Part shown: piece by piece, positions 46,271-53,969 of the stretch | Layout of the letters: the number at the start of each line of letters is the position of its first letter | How positions within the stretch are numbered: the first letter of the stretch is position 1 | Source of the DNA: Cryomorphaceae bacterium | GTDB lineage: Bacteria; Bacteroidota; Bacteroidia; Flavobacteriales_D; Sanyastnellaceae | DNA: 64,000 nt | NCBI GenBank assembly: GCA_016124575.1 | Contig: WGNM01000001.1 | Coordinates: 62,001-126,000 of the forward strand | Direction: 5' to 3' | Notes under the pieces: generated by a model | Told to the model about the DNA's origin: nothing | What the model saw: only the letters and a program-made list of their open reading frames with translations | Database searches by the model: none | Translations under genes and position numbers: made by a program

Positions 46271-46300
46271 AAAGGTCATCATTGCGGTGACCTTTTTTTT
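46271..46300 (+). terminator. intrinsic terminator after dnaK
   Basis: AAAGGTCA (46271-46278) pairs with TGACCTTT (46288-46295) across a 9-nt loop, then runs into further T residues. Confidence 0.85.
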
Positions 46301-46375
46301 TGTCCTCGTCTAAAGTCGTGAAATGAACTATTCTTTTGTCAGAACTTATTGATATCGAAATAAGAATTTCAAAAG

Positions 46376-46383
46376 TAATTTTG
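46376..46383 (+). promoter_or_regulatory. -7 element before mscL
   Basis: TAATTTTG is a full TAnnTTTG match, 36 nt before the ATG at 46420, giving a leader of about 30 nt. A TTG lies 24 bases upstream, a little far for the usual -33 spacing. Confidence 0.45.
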
Positions 46384-46419
46384 TTTATTTGAGCACTTTA
46401 ACCAATTAAATAACCCTTT

Positions 46420-46830
46420 ATGCTAAAAGAATTCAAAGCTTTCGCAATGCGTGGCAACCTAATCGACATGGCAGTTGCCTTTGTGATGGGTGTTGCTTTT
46501 GCTGCAATTACAAACTCCTTCATCAATGGTGTTGTTATGCCGTTGATCGGACAGATTTTCCAAGTTGGAGATTTGGCTCAAGCTAAATTCGTTCTATCTG
46601 ATGCTGTACTTGGCGCAGATGGTTCGGTTGTTACACCAGAATCTGCTGTAATGTACGGTGAATTCATTGGTGCTGTTATCAACTTTATCATCGTGGCATT
46701 CGTAATGTTCATGGTTGTTAAAGGAGTTAACTCAATGAAAAAGAAAGAGGAAGAAGCTCCGGCTGCGCCTCCAGCACCTACTAAAGAAGAGGTTTTGCTT
46801 GGCGAAATCCGTGATCTTTTGAAAAAATAA
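46420..46830 (+). CDS. mscL: large-conductance mechanosensitive channel
   Basis: A 136-residue inner membrane protein. LKEFKAFAMRGNLIDMAVAF is the N-terminal amphipathic helix and start of TM1. GVAFAAITNSFINGVVMPLI contains the pore helix and hydrophobic gate. TM2 (FIGAVINFIIVAFVMFMVVK) and a charged C-terminal bundle (APTKEEVLLGEIRDLL) follow. It opens under membrane tension to release solutes after osmotic down-shock. It is flanked by its own promoter-like element and terminator. Confidence 0.95.
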   Translation: MLKEFKAFAMRGNLIDMAVAFVMGVAFAAITNSFINGVVMPLIGQIFQVGDLAQAKFVLSDAVLGADGSVVTPESAVMYGEFIGAVINFIIVAFVMFMVVKGVNSMKKKEEEAPAAPPAPTKEEVLLGEIRDLLKK

Positions 46831-46846
46831 TCACTCACATGTGATC

Positions 46847-46879
46847 AAAAAGAGGCTGCATTTGTAGCCTCTTTTTTTT
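46847..46879 (+). terminator. intrinsic terminator after mscL
   Basis: AAAAAGAGGCT (46847-46857) pairs with AGCCTCTTTTT (from 46866) across an 8-nt loop and ends in T residues. Confidence 0.88.
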
Positions 46880-46925
46880 GTCTAAAAAGTGAGAAATATG
46901 CGATGATTTGCCCATCGCGATAAAC

Positions 46926-46933
46926 TAACTTCG
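46926..46933 (+). promoter_or_regulatory. -7-like element before the RND transporter
   Basis: TAACTTCG (one mismatch from TAnnTTTG) lies 21 nt before the ATG at 46955. The same TTCGC variant recurs at other starts in this window. Confidence 0.35.
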
Positions 46934-46954
46934 CCTCTCATTGTTGTAGACAGC

Positions 46955-49201
46955 ATGGAAGAGAGAAAATTTCGGAACATCAGTAAAATAGCACTCCTTG
47001 TGTTGTTCATAATCACTGCCATAAGTGGTTTTTTGGCCTCTCGCCTCGGTTTCGATTACGACTTCGAAAACTTCTTTCCACAGAACGATCCCGAAACAGA
47101 GTTCTTCCGCTCGTTCCGATATCATTTTGAAAGCGACAACGACTACATTATAGTTGCTATAGACAACGAAGCTGGGGTATTCAACAGCGCATTTCTGACC
47201 AAGGTAGACTCGATGAGTCGTGTTTTTGATGGACTGGAAAATGTAGACACCGTTGTTTCACCTACCCGCATGACACAGCCGCTGAGGGATCCTTTTGCAG
47301 GCAACTTGTTTCAAAAGCCACTGCTCAGGATCGACAACACATCTGATCTCAAGTCGGATAGTGCTATGATTTGGGAAGAGGGGCGCTTGATTGGCATATT
47401 CTTTAGTGAGGATGGGAAGTCTGTAGGTTTGCAAATCAATCATCAGCAATACCTCTCGAAAGAAAATTGCGATAAACTGGCCTCAGATGTCATGACCAGT
47501 CTGGCGGCAGCAACATTCGACGGCAGCCATGCCATAGGAAGATCAATTGGACAGGAATACTACGTCTCACTCATGCAAAGAGAGCTTATACTGTTCATGA
47601 GCATCTCCATTGTATTGATCATCATTTTCCTATTCATTGCTTTTCGCTCTGCTTGGGGGATTTGGGTACCGATATCAGTCGTTTTGTTATCGGCCGTTTG
47701 GATATTAGGCTTTATGAAGCTCACGGGCAAAGAGATAGACCTCATGCTCATCATACTCCCAACCATTATTTTCGTTGTGGGCATGAGTGATGTAGTGCAT
47801 TTGCTGACCAAGTATTTTGATGAATTGCGACAAGGGAAATCGAAGATAGAAGCCATTAAGACGAGCTTCAAAGAAATAGGGCTCGCCACATTTCTTACCT
47901 CCCTCACCACTGCTGTTGGATTTTTGACCCTTCTTACCTCGAGTATTCAGCCAATTGTAGACTTTGGATTGTATACCGCAGTAGGAGTCTTCATTGCTTT
48001 CGCTTTGGCCTTCACTCTTCTACCTTCTGTGTTGGTTTTGAGCAAAGCACCTAACATCCGCGAGCGAGCGACCTTTTGGCAACGCATACTGCGAAAGACA
48101 TTTTCTTATGTGCTTAAGAAGCGGGTACCTATAGTTGTAATCTCTGTATTGACAACAGCTTTGAGCGTTGTGGGCCTCATGCAATTGGAAGTTAACAACT
48201 ACCTTTTGGAAGACCTGCGAGAAGGCGATTTTTTGAAAAAAGAATTCAGGTACTTCGAAAACAAATTCTCTGGTGGACGTCCGTTTGAAATGGCTGTTTT
48301 ACTCAAAGAAAATGAAAGCATTTGGGACATCGACGTCCTTCGTCAGCTCGACACCATTGAAACCCACCTCACCAGCCAATACGAAGTTGGGTCGTTGTTC
48401 TCACCCCTGCAAGTGTTGAAATTGGCTAACAAAACGATGCATGGCGACGATTATTTTGCGATACCAGAAACTCAAAAAGAAATAGATCGCATGGTGCGGC
48501 TTGTGCGCCGGATGGACAAAGACAGCATGATTCAGCTCTTTGTTAATGAAGAGATGCACATGGCTCGTGTGCAAGGCAAGGTAGGCGATTTGGGTGCACG
48601 AGAATTTGAGCAGCGGAATGAGAAACTTATGGCGGTATATGGCGGACTAGAAAATCCAAAGTTCGACATCCGAGTAACAGGCACGGCAACATTGATTGAT
48701 TTGAATAACGCCTACCTCGCCACTGATATGACAATAGGGCTCATCATAGCATTTTTGGTTGTTGCCATCATTATGGGACTGATGTTTAAAAGCGTGAAGA
48801 TGGTACTCATCTGTTTGATACCGAATATCTTACCCTTGCTTATGATTGCAGGCATTATGGGTGCTTTGGGTATTGATTTAAAAGTAAGTACCAGTATAAT
48901 ATTCACCATCGCCTTTGGCATTGCCGTAGACGACACCATACATTTCATGAGCAAGTTAAAATTGGAGTTGAGCAAAGGGAAAAGTTTGCTTTATGCGCTA
49001 AAGCGGACATATATAAGCACAGGAAAGGCCATCATCATCACCTCAATTATTCTCAGTGGAGGATTTTTCACCTTGGTCTTTTCATCCTTCCTCGGAACAT
49101 TTTACGTAGGACTTTTAATAAGTCTGACATTGTTGTTTGCCGTGTTGGCAGATTTAACCTTACTTCCTGTTTTGATTTTACTTTTCTTCAGAAAGAAATG
49201 A
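46955..49201 (+). CDS. RND-superfamily (MMPL/HAE3-type) transporter
   Basis: A 748-residue inner membrane protein with two related halves, each with one TM helix, a large periplasmic loop and a five-helix bundle like the sterol-sensing domain. The first half has DLMLIILPTIIFVVGMSDVV and TSLTTAVGFLTLLTSS; the second has TSIIFTIAFGIAVDDTIHFM. The paired Asp residues (GMSDVVH, AVDDTIH) are the family proton-relay positions. Members move lipids, hopanoids or pigments. No membrane-fusion protein or TolC homologue is next to it, which fits the HAE3/MMPL group rather than tripartite drug efflux. Its last 24 nt overlap the MFS gene tail to tail. Confidence 0.85.
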   Translation: MEERKFRNISKIALLVLFIITAISGFLASRLGFDYDFENFFPQNDPETEFFRSFRYHFESDNDYIIVAIDNEAGVFNSAFLTKVDSMSRVFDGLENVDTVVSPTRMTQPLRDPFAGNLFQKPLLRIDNTSDLKSDSAMIWEEGRLIGIFFSEDGKSVGLQINHQQYLSKENCDKLASDVMTSLAAATFDGSHAIGRSIGQEYYVSLMQRELILFMSISIVLIIIFLFIAFRSAWGIWVPISVVLLSAVWILGFMKLTGKEIDLMLIILPTIIFVVGMSDVVHLLTKYFDELRQGKSKIEAIKTSFKEIGLATFLTSLTTAVGFLTLLTSSIQPIVDFGLYTAVGVFIAFALAFTLLPSVLVLSKAPNIRERATFWQRILRKTFSYVLKKRVPIVVISVLTTALSVVGLMQLEVNNYLLEDLREGDFLKKEFRYFENKFSGGRPFEMAVLLKENESIWDIDVLRQLDTIETHLTSQYEVGSLFSPLQVLKLANKTMHGDDYFAIPETQKEIDRMVRLVRRMDKDSMIQLFVNEEMHMARVQGKVGDLGAREFEQRNEKLMAVYGGLENPKFDIRVTGTATLIDLNNAYLATDMTIGLIIAFLVVAIIMGLMFKSVKMVLICLIPNILPLLMIAGIMGALGIDLKVSTSIIFTIAFGIAVDDTIHFMSKLKLELSKGKSLLYALKRTYISTGKAIIITSIILSGGFFTLVFSSFLGTFYVGLLISLTLLFAVLADLTLLPVLILLFFRKK

Positions 49202-50404
49202 TCGACTGTTTTCTTTTCGTTCCATCGAAATCACTACCAGCAGCAAAGCCACACAAATCATAGCTAAGATTACTGTACCGTACCATGTGGTTTCGTAGCC
49301 GTATTCATCAATAGCATGGAATCCGGCATTGTGAGCAAAAATGTGAGATATAGAAAAGGCGATAGAATAGAGCGCCATATAGGCACCTTGTTTCCCCCTT
49401 TTCGCGCGATCCATGGCAAAGGCATTTGAAAAAGGGAATGCCACCATTTCACCGATGGTTAAGAATAAAATACTAACAGTTAACACCCCAAAAACCGCTG
49501 AAACATTGAGTAAAAAGTAGCTTACAGCTACGAGAAGCGTCCCCATGACAATAAGCCACATTTTACTTTTCCCAGGTTTCTCGAGGTATTTGATGAGGGG
49601 CATTTCAAAGACGAATATAAAGAGTCCGTTGATGGCCATTAAGATACCGATTTCATATTCAGACAATCCACCGACTTGGTTGTAGAACACAGGAACGGTG
49701 GAGAAAAACTGCAAGAATACCACACCAAAGAGCGTCATGGCCAATAAGAACACCAAGAACAATTTATCAGAATACGGTGATAGAGGCAGGTCTACTTTGT
49801 TTTCGTCAATAACTTTCGAATTGCGTGGACTTAGCATTTTCAGCAGAATTACACCGGCTATCAAGCAGGTCAAACCATCGATCCAAAACAACCCAGCGTA
49901 TCCGACACCTGCTATGATCAATCCTCCTACCGCCGGTCCGGCCGAAAAACCCAGATTGATAGCCAAGCGAATCAGCGTCACAGAGCGTGTCCGATTTTCT
50001 GGTTTGCTATACGATCGCAGCGCAACAAACATGGCAGGACGGAACATATCGGCGACAGCCATCAAGAAGAAAATCCCTATGCGTATTGCTTGAACACCAT
50101 CGAGGTATTGCAAAACGACAAAAAGCACAGCAGAGCCCAACAAGCTCGCAGCCATTACTTTGTATGCTCCTAAGACATCAGTCAACTTCCCTCCTAGCCA
50201 AGATCCGGCTACCGAACCTAGTCCAAAAAAGGTCATAACCCAACCTACTTCATCGAGCGAAAATCCTTGATCATTGGTAAGATACAGAGACAAGAAAGGA
50301 ATCACCATCGTTCCAGCACGATTGATGAGGGTAATGAGTGCCAACACCCACACTTCGCGCGAGAAGCCCTTGTAAGAAGACAAATATTGGTTAAGCCACG
50401 TCAT
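49178..50404 (-). CDS. MFS transporter
   Basis: A 408-residue, 12-TM protein from the ATG at 50404. The open frame continues upstream to 50500, but that part overlaps the divergent glycosylasparaginase gene and carries a promoter-like element. The family motif region SWLGGKLTDVLGAYKVM (loop 2-3, a variant of GxLaDRxGrr) and LIRLAINLGFSAGPAVGGL (TM5) are recognisable. The resemblance is to drug or small-molecule exporters of the DHA1 type; the substrate is unknown. Confidence 0.8.
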   Translation of the reverse strand: MTWLNQYLSSYKGFSREVWVLALITLINRAGTMVIPFLSLYLTNDQGFSLDEVGWVMTFFGLGSVAGSWLGGKLTDVLGAYKVMAASLLGSAVLFVVLQYLDGVQAIRIGIFFLMAVADMFRPAMFVALRSYSKPENRTRSVTLIRLAINLGFSAGPAVGGLIIAGVGYAGLFWIDGLTCLIAGVILLKMLSPRNSKVIDENKVDLPLSPYSDKLFLVFLLAMTLFGVVFLQFFSTVPVFYNQVGGLSEYEIGILMAINGLFIFVFEMPLIKYLEKPGKSKMWLIVMGTLLVAVSYFLLNVSAVFGVLTVSILFLTIGEMVAFPFSNAFAMDRAKRGKQGAYMALYSIAFSISHIFAHNAGFHAIDEYGYETTWYGTVILAMICVALLLVVISMERKENSRSFLSEEK

Positions 50405-50408
50405 AGCG

Positions 50409-50416
50409 CGAAGGTA
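50409..50416 (-). promoter_or_regulatory. -7-like element abutting the MFS start
   Basis: The minus strand reads TACCTTCG (one mismatch from TAnnTTTG), then CGCT and the ATG at 50404. A 4-nt gap implies a leaderless transcript and fixes the start. Confidence 0.4.
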
Positions 50417-50481
50417 AAGATTCGTATCAGTTGGTAGTGTGATTCGCAAAGATTTCACATCTTCGCCAAAATGCCCGCCCG

Positions 50482-51456
50482 ATGAAGAACAGAAGAACAT
50501 TTTTAAAGCAAGGAATGGCAGCTGCAGCTGCTGGAATTTTACCTTGGAATAAGATCTTAGGTAGTCCGAAAAATGACACCCGCACTTACAAAGGCGGACT
50601 AGTTGTTAGTACCTGGATACATGGACTGGAGGCCAACGACGCCGCATGGGAAGTGATTAGCAAAGGAGGCACCGCCGTTGATGGCGCTGAGATGGGTGTA
50701 CGCGTAGTTGAAGCCGACCCAGAAGGACAGAGCGTAGGCATTGGTGGACTTCCAGATCGCGATGGCAACGTTACCCTTGACGCATGCATTATGGACCATA
50801 CGGGAAATGCAGGTTCGGTGTGTTTTCTTCAGAACATATTGCATCCAATATCGGTAGCACGAAAAGTAATGGATGATACACCCCATGTTATGCTTGCTGG
50901 CGAAGGAGCGAAGCAATTCGCGATAGCAAATGGGTTTGAGACAGTAGATTTGTTGACACCAAAATCGCGCGAAGCGTGGGAAAATTGGAAAAAAGAATCG
51001 CAATATAAGCCCATAATAAACATTGAAAACCACGATACAATAGGTTTAATAGCTATGGATTTGGGAGGAAATCTATCTGGTTCATGCACCACTAGCGGAC
51101 TTGGTTTTAAAATGCACGGGAGAGTTGGTGATAGTCCGATAATTGGCGCCGGGCTGTTTGTAGACAACGAGATTGGGGCTGCAACGGCTACAGGTCTTGG
51201 CGAGTTGGTTCTCAAAACCCTCGGATCGTTTTTGATTGTTGAATTGATGCGTCAGGGGCGCACTCCTCAGGAAGCTTGTGAAGAAGCCATTCGACGGATC
51301 GTAAAGAGAAACGATGTAAAAGACATGCAGGTTGGTTACTTGGCTGTATCGAAAAACGGTGAAATTGGTGCGTATGCGATACACAAAGGATTCAACTATG
51401 CTGTGCACAAAAATGGAAAGAACATCCTCATAGATGCCCCATCACTTTTGCAGTAG
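50482..51456 (+). CDS. Tat-exported glycosylasparaginase (Ntn hydrolase, isoaspartyl peptidase/asparaginase 2 family)
   Basis: A 324-residue precursor. The N-terminus NRRTFLKQGMAAAAAGIL is a twin-arginine signal. STWIHGLEANDAAWEVISKG and GVRVVEADPEGQSVGIGGLP match the flavobacterial glycosylasparaginase alpha subunit. Autocleavage is expected before Thr186 in NHDTIGLIAMD, making it the N-terminal nucleophile of the beta subunit; GRVGDSPIIGAGLFVDN follows as the substrate pocket. The enzyme removes asparagine from N-linked GlcNAc-Asn in the periplasm. This suggests feeding on glycoproteins, in line with the secreted proteases. The 3' end overlaps the next gene tail to tail by 29 nt. Confidence 0.88.
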   Translation: MKNRRTFLKQGMAAAAAGILPWNKILGSPKNDTRTYKGGLVVSTWIHGLEANDAAWEVISKGGTAVDGAEMGVRVVEADPEGQSVGIGGLPDRDGNVTLDACIMDHTGNAGSVCFLQNILHPISVARKVMDDTPHVMLAGEGAKQFAIANGFETVDLLTPKSREAWENWKKESQYKPIINIENHDTIGLIAMDLGGNLSGSCTTSGLGFKMHGRVGDSPIIGAGLFVDNEIGAATATGLGELVLKTLGSFLIVELMRQGRTPQEACEEAIRRIVKRNDVKDMQVGYLAVSKNGEIGAYAIHKGFNYAVHKNGKNILIDAPSLLQ

Positions 51457-51763
51457 GAAGTGCTTGGCGCACCTCGTCTAATATAGTCGCTGGTCCACCA
51501 AAATGTTCAATTACTCGAATGTGAGGTTTGTTAGATTGGATATACTCGAGAAAAGAGATTCGGGAGTGTGGTGAAACACCGCCACCGATGAGCAGTGCAT
51601 CAAAATCGTTTTGCATCAGCATTTTCACGACTGCATCTTCTTCCAAAGCACCATCAGTTTCGAAACCACCATTTCGCAGAATAGATTCTACTTTTTCTAG
51701 AATATAGTCGTGTTTACCGATTACTAGTATTCGAGTGGCTTTATCTATTTGTTCAGCTTGCAT
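51428..51763 (-). CDS. atypical receiver-like protein lacking phosphorylation residues
   Basis: A 111-residue protein from the ATG at 51763 (a TTG lies two codons earlier). The order of strands and helices (RILVIGKHDYILEKVESIL, FDALLIGGGVSPHSR, IRVIEHFGG) follows a CheY-like fold. However, the acidic pair is GKHD, the phospho-acceptor position reads GGG, and the conserved Lys is absent. It is either a phosphorylation-independent receiver or a different Rossmann-like protein. It is a single gene whose end overlaps the asparaginase gene by 29 nt. Its function is unknown. Confidence 0.6.
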   Translation of the reverse strand: MQAEQIDKATRILVIGKHDYILEKVESILRNGGFETDGALEEDAVVKMLMQNDFDALLIGGGVSPHSRISFLEYIQSNKPHIRVIEHFGGPATILDEVRQALPTAKVMGHL

Positions 51764-51894
51764 AATCAAACATCCTTTGGGTCAAAATTCTACCTGCAAG
51801 GTACGTTTGAACTTCAACGTCTCATTTAAACACAGGCAATCAAAAAACACATTTTTTCAACATTTGATTAACGAATTGATTGTCGGACAGCTAT

Positions 51895-51902
51895 TACTTT
51901 TG
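51895..51902 (+). promoter_or_regulatory. -7 element before the UbiA-family gene
   Basis: TACTTTTG is a full TAnnTTTG match, 14 nt before the ATG at 51917. It overlaps the GTG at 51902 that would otherwise extend the frame, so the ATG is preferred. The leader would be about 8 nt. Confidence 0.5.
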
Positions 51903-51916
51903 TGTACGTTTGTTTT

Positions 51917-52894
51917 ATGACAGCACTGGTAGCTTTTTTCAAATTACTTCGTCCGATTAACCTTCTCATCATAGCCTTCACCATGTATGCTATGCGATGG
52001 GGGGTTCTTTATGGATTGCTTGAAAAGAAGCAATATTACCCTGCCTTGCAGTACTCCGAATGGAAGTTTGCCTTGGCCGTATTGATGATGGTCTTGTTGG
52101 CGGGAGCTGGCAACCTCATCAACGATTACTTCGACGTTCGCGTTGACCGAGTAAACAAACCGAACCGTGTTTTGGTTGGTCGACAGATAAAGCGGCGAGT
52201 TGTTATTGTGGCGCATCATGCACTCAACATCATAGCGACATTGATAGGGCTATACCTCGCCTACGATTTGCAGTATTGGCCCCTGGTAATTGTCCCCATT
52301 GGCATAGCAGCAATGCTCTGGTATTACTCCTTAAAGCTCAAGAAAAAAGTCTTCACAGGCAACTTCTCAATTGCTTTAATTGTGGCTATCGTTCCATTGT
52401 GGGCAGGCATTTTTGAGATCCCTAAAATCAGTCAACTATTGCATTTGACAGGCGGAAGCGAAGACAACTTACACAACGAAATGTGGATCTGGATGCTTGG
52501 TTATTCCATTTTCGCCTTTTTGCTAACCTTATTGCGCGAAGTCTTTAAAGATTTAGAAGACATTGAGGGCGACAGCAAAGAAGGATTTAAGACCATTCCG
52601 ATAGCTTGGGGACTGAAGCGAACGAAAATTTATATCGGCATCCTCTTTTTTGCTGTGCTCACAATGATTTTAGTTTCGACCTACTATATATTGACTGCTC
52701 TGACATCCGCCGAATGGCGAACCATATTTATCACCGTACTAACAATAGGAGTGCTGATACCCTTGATCATGAGTTGGAGAGTGATATATAAAGCTGCTGA
52801 GAAAGATGGATTTGGCAAGGCAAGTAGGTTAGCAAAGTTAACCATGGCAGGTGGAATTCTCATAGGTGCACTTCTACCCTTTTGGTTTCATTAA
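51917..52894 (+). CDS. UbiA-family prenyltransferase
   Basis: A 325-residue, nine-TM enzyme. The first aspartate-rich motif is NLINDYFDVRVDRVNKPNR (fits NDxxDxxxD), and the second is VFKDLEDIEGDSKEGFKTI (DxxDxxGD-like). Both bind Mg-prenyl diphosphate. Members make quinones, haem O or, in many Bacteroidota, geranylgeranylglycerol-type lipids. The absence of menaquinone or haem genes nearby leaves the acceptor open. An LpxH-like hydrolase follows 133 nt later with its own promoter-like element. Confidence 0.82.
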   Translation: MTALVAFFKLLRPINLLIIAFTMYAMRWGVLYGLLEKKQYYPALQYSEWKFALAVLMMVLLAGAGNLINDYFDVRVDRVNKPNRVLVGRQIKRRVVIVAHHALNIIATLIGLYLAYDLQYWPLVIVPIGIAAMLWYYSLKLKKKVFTGNFSIALIVAIVPLWAGIFEIPKISQLLHLTGGSEDNLHNEMWIWMLGYSIFAFLLTLLREVFKDLEDIEGDSKEGFKTIPIAWGLKRTKIYIGILFFAVLTMILVSTYYILTALTSAEWRTIFITVLTIGVLIPLIMSWRVIYKAAEKDGFGKASRLAKLTMAGGILIGALLPFWFH

Positions 52895-53004
52895 AAATTG
52901 AGCGTAACCGCTCGATGACAACTAGTTAACATTATCATTGATTTCGGAGAGATTCGTTAAACCACATATAATGTAAAGGGCACGATAGAGTCATACCGAC
53001 TGAG

Positions 53005-53012
53005 TAAGTTTG
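53005..53012 (+). promoter_or_regulatory. -7 element before the LpxH-like gene
   Basis: TAAGTTTG is a full TAnnTTTG match, 15 nt before the ATG at 53028. It includes the TTG at 53010 that could otherwise be read as an earlier start. Confidence 0.5.
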
Positions 53013-53027
53013 ACAAACTTCGACGGT

Positions 53028-53825
53028 ATGAAAAGGCAGGTGGACATCCTTGTACTATCAGACATTCATCTTGGGACATTTGGTTGTAAGGCACGCGAGC
53101 TTAGTCGCTACCTCAGCAGTGTTGACCCAGAGATGATTATTTTGAATGGCGACATCTTCGACATTTGGAACTTCAAGAAAAGCTACTTTCCAGACACACA
53201 CATGCGTGTTGTTAAGCAGATCATACGTTTTTCGGAGCGGATTCCGGTGTATTACATCACAGGCAATCACGATGAAGCGCTGCGGAAATATGCACGTTTT
53301 TCAATCGGCAACCTGCACCTTGTGAATCACCTTGAATTGGAGATCAACAATGAGAAATACTGGTTCTTTCACGGAGACATATTCGACGCCAGCATGCATT
53401 ACGCCAAATGGCTTGCAAAGCTCGGAGGATGGGGTTATGACTCATTGATCGCCACCAACCACTTTGTAAACAAAATCCTCGACTTTCTCGGACAACCTAA
53501 GATGTCGTTCTCAAAACGCATAAAAAACAGCGTTAAGAAAGCCGTAAAATACATTGGTGATTTTGAGCAAACCGCTGCAGAGATCGCGATTGAAAACAAC
53601 TTTGACTACGTAGTTTGCGGACACATTCACTCGCCACAACTGCGTGAAATTAAGTGCGGTCAGAAAGAAGTGAAGTACATGAACTCAGGCGACTGGATAG
53701 AAAACTTAACATCGCTAGAACTTCGTAATGGGAACTGGAAACTCTTCACCTACAACTCTGAAGAGTTTGCTGAACAAGAGATTATAGACCGTTGGTCGAC
53801 ATTTTTGAAACGGGTACCTGCCTAA
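53028..53825 (+). CDS. UDP-2,3-diacylglucosamine pyrophosphatase-like metallophosphoesterase (LpxH-like)
   Basis: A 265-residue calcineurin-like enzyme with all metal motifs: VLSDIHLG, LNGDIFDIWN, TGNHDE, WFFHGDIFDA and VCGHIHSPQ. This set, with the FFHGD motif and length of about 265, fits the LpxH-like group that makes lipid X in lipid A synthesis in Bacteroidota. A broader role in another cytoplasmic phosphoester hydrolysis cannot be ruled out. The start is the ATG at 53028; the TTG upstream lies inside the promoter element. It precedes the repeat array at 53841 but has no such array of its own. Confidence 0.78.
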   Translation: MKRQVDILVLSDIHLGTFGCKARELSRYLSSVDPEMIILNGDIFDIWNFKKSYFPDTHMRVVKQIIRFSERIPVYYITGNHDEALRKYARFSIGNLHLVNHLELEINNEKYWFFHGDIFDASMHYAKWLAKLGGWGYDSLIATNHFVNKILDFLGQPKMSFSKRIKNSVKKAVKYIGDFEQTAAEIAIENNFDYVVCGHIHSPQLREIKCGQKEVKYMNSGDWIENLTSLELRNGNWKLFTYNSEEFAEQEIIDRWSTFLKRVPA

Positions 53826-53840
53826 AACATAGCAGATTTA

Positions 53841-53910
53841 TTAACCTCAAGTTAGCTTTCAACACATCCCGTTAATCGTTCTTTAAACGACAGGTAACAT
53901 TGACCTAACA
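53841..53910 (+). repeat. 11-bp periodic TTAACA-like direct repeats (candidate regulator array 1)
   Basis: Four hexamers are spaced at exactly 11 bp: TTAATC (53872), TTAAAC (53883), GTAACA (53894) and CTAACA (53905). Two more, TTAACC (53841) and TTAGCT (53852), also lie 11 bp apart but are 2 bp out of phase with the block. The arrangement is that of a winged-helix (OmpR/PhoB-type) dimer array on one face of the helix. The last unit ends 20 nt before the -7-like element at 53931. Confidence 0.65.
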
Positions 53911-53930
53911 CCCGTGAAGAGAATGAAAGT

Positions 53931-53938
53931 GAATTTTG
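53931..53938 (+). promoter_or_regulatory. -7-like element GAATTTTG before the beta-helix gene
   Basis: GAATTTTG followed by CACC differs from TAnnTTTG only at the first base. The same GAnnTTTGCACC occurs at 55724 before the TonB receptor. It lies 31 nt before the ATG at 53970. Confidence 0.45.
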
Positions 53939-53969
53939 CACCATTAATTCTTACGCAAACTTTTTAAAG

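Noticed and set aside
50405-50500. Longer N-terminus for the MFS transporter
   Set aside because: It overlaps the divergent asparaginase gene and contains a promoter-like element directly before the ATG at 50404.
52897-52916. Hairpin GAGCG-TAAC-CGCTC just after the UbiA-family gene
   Set aside because: The stem is short and no T tract follows on the plus strand. A T tract exists on the minus strand, but no minus-strand gene reads into it.
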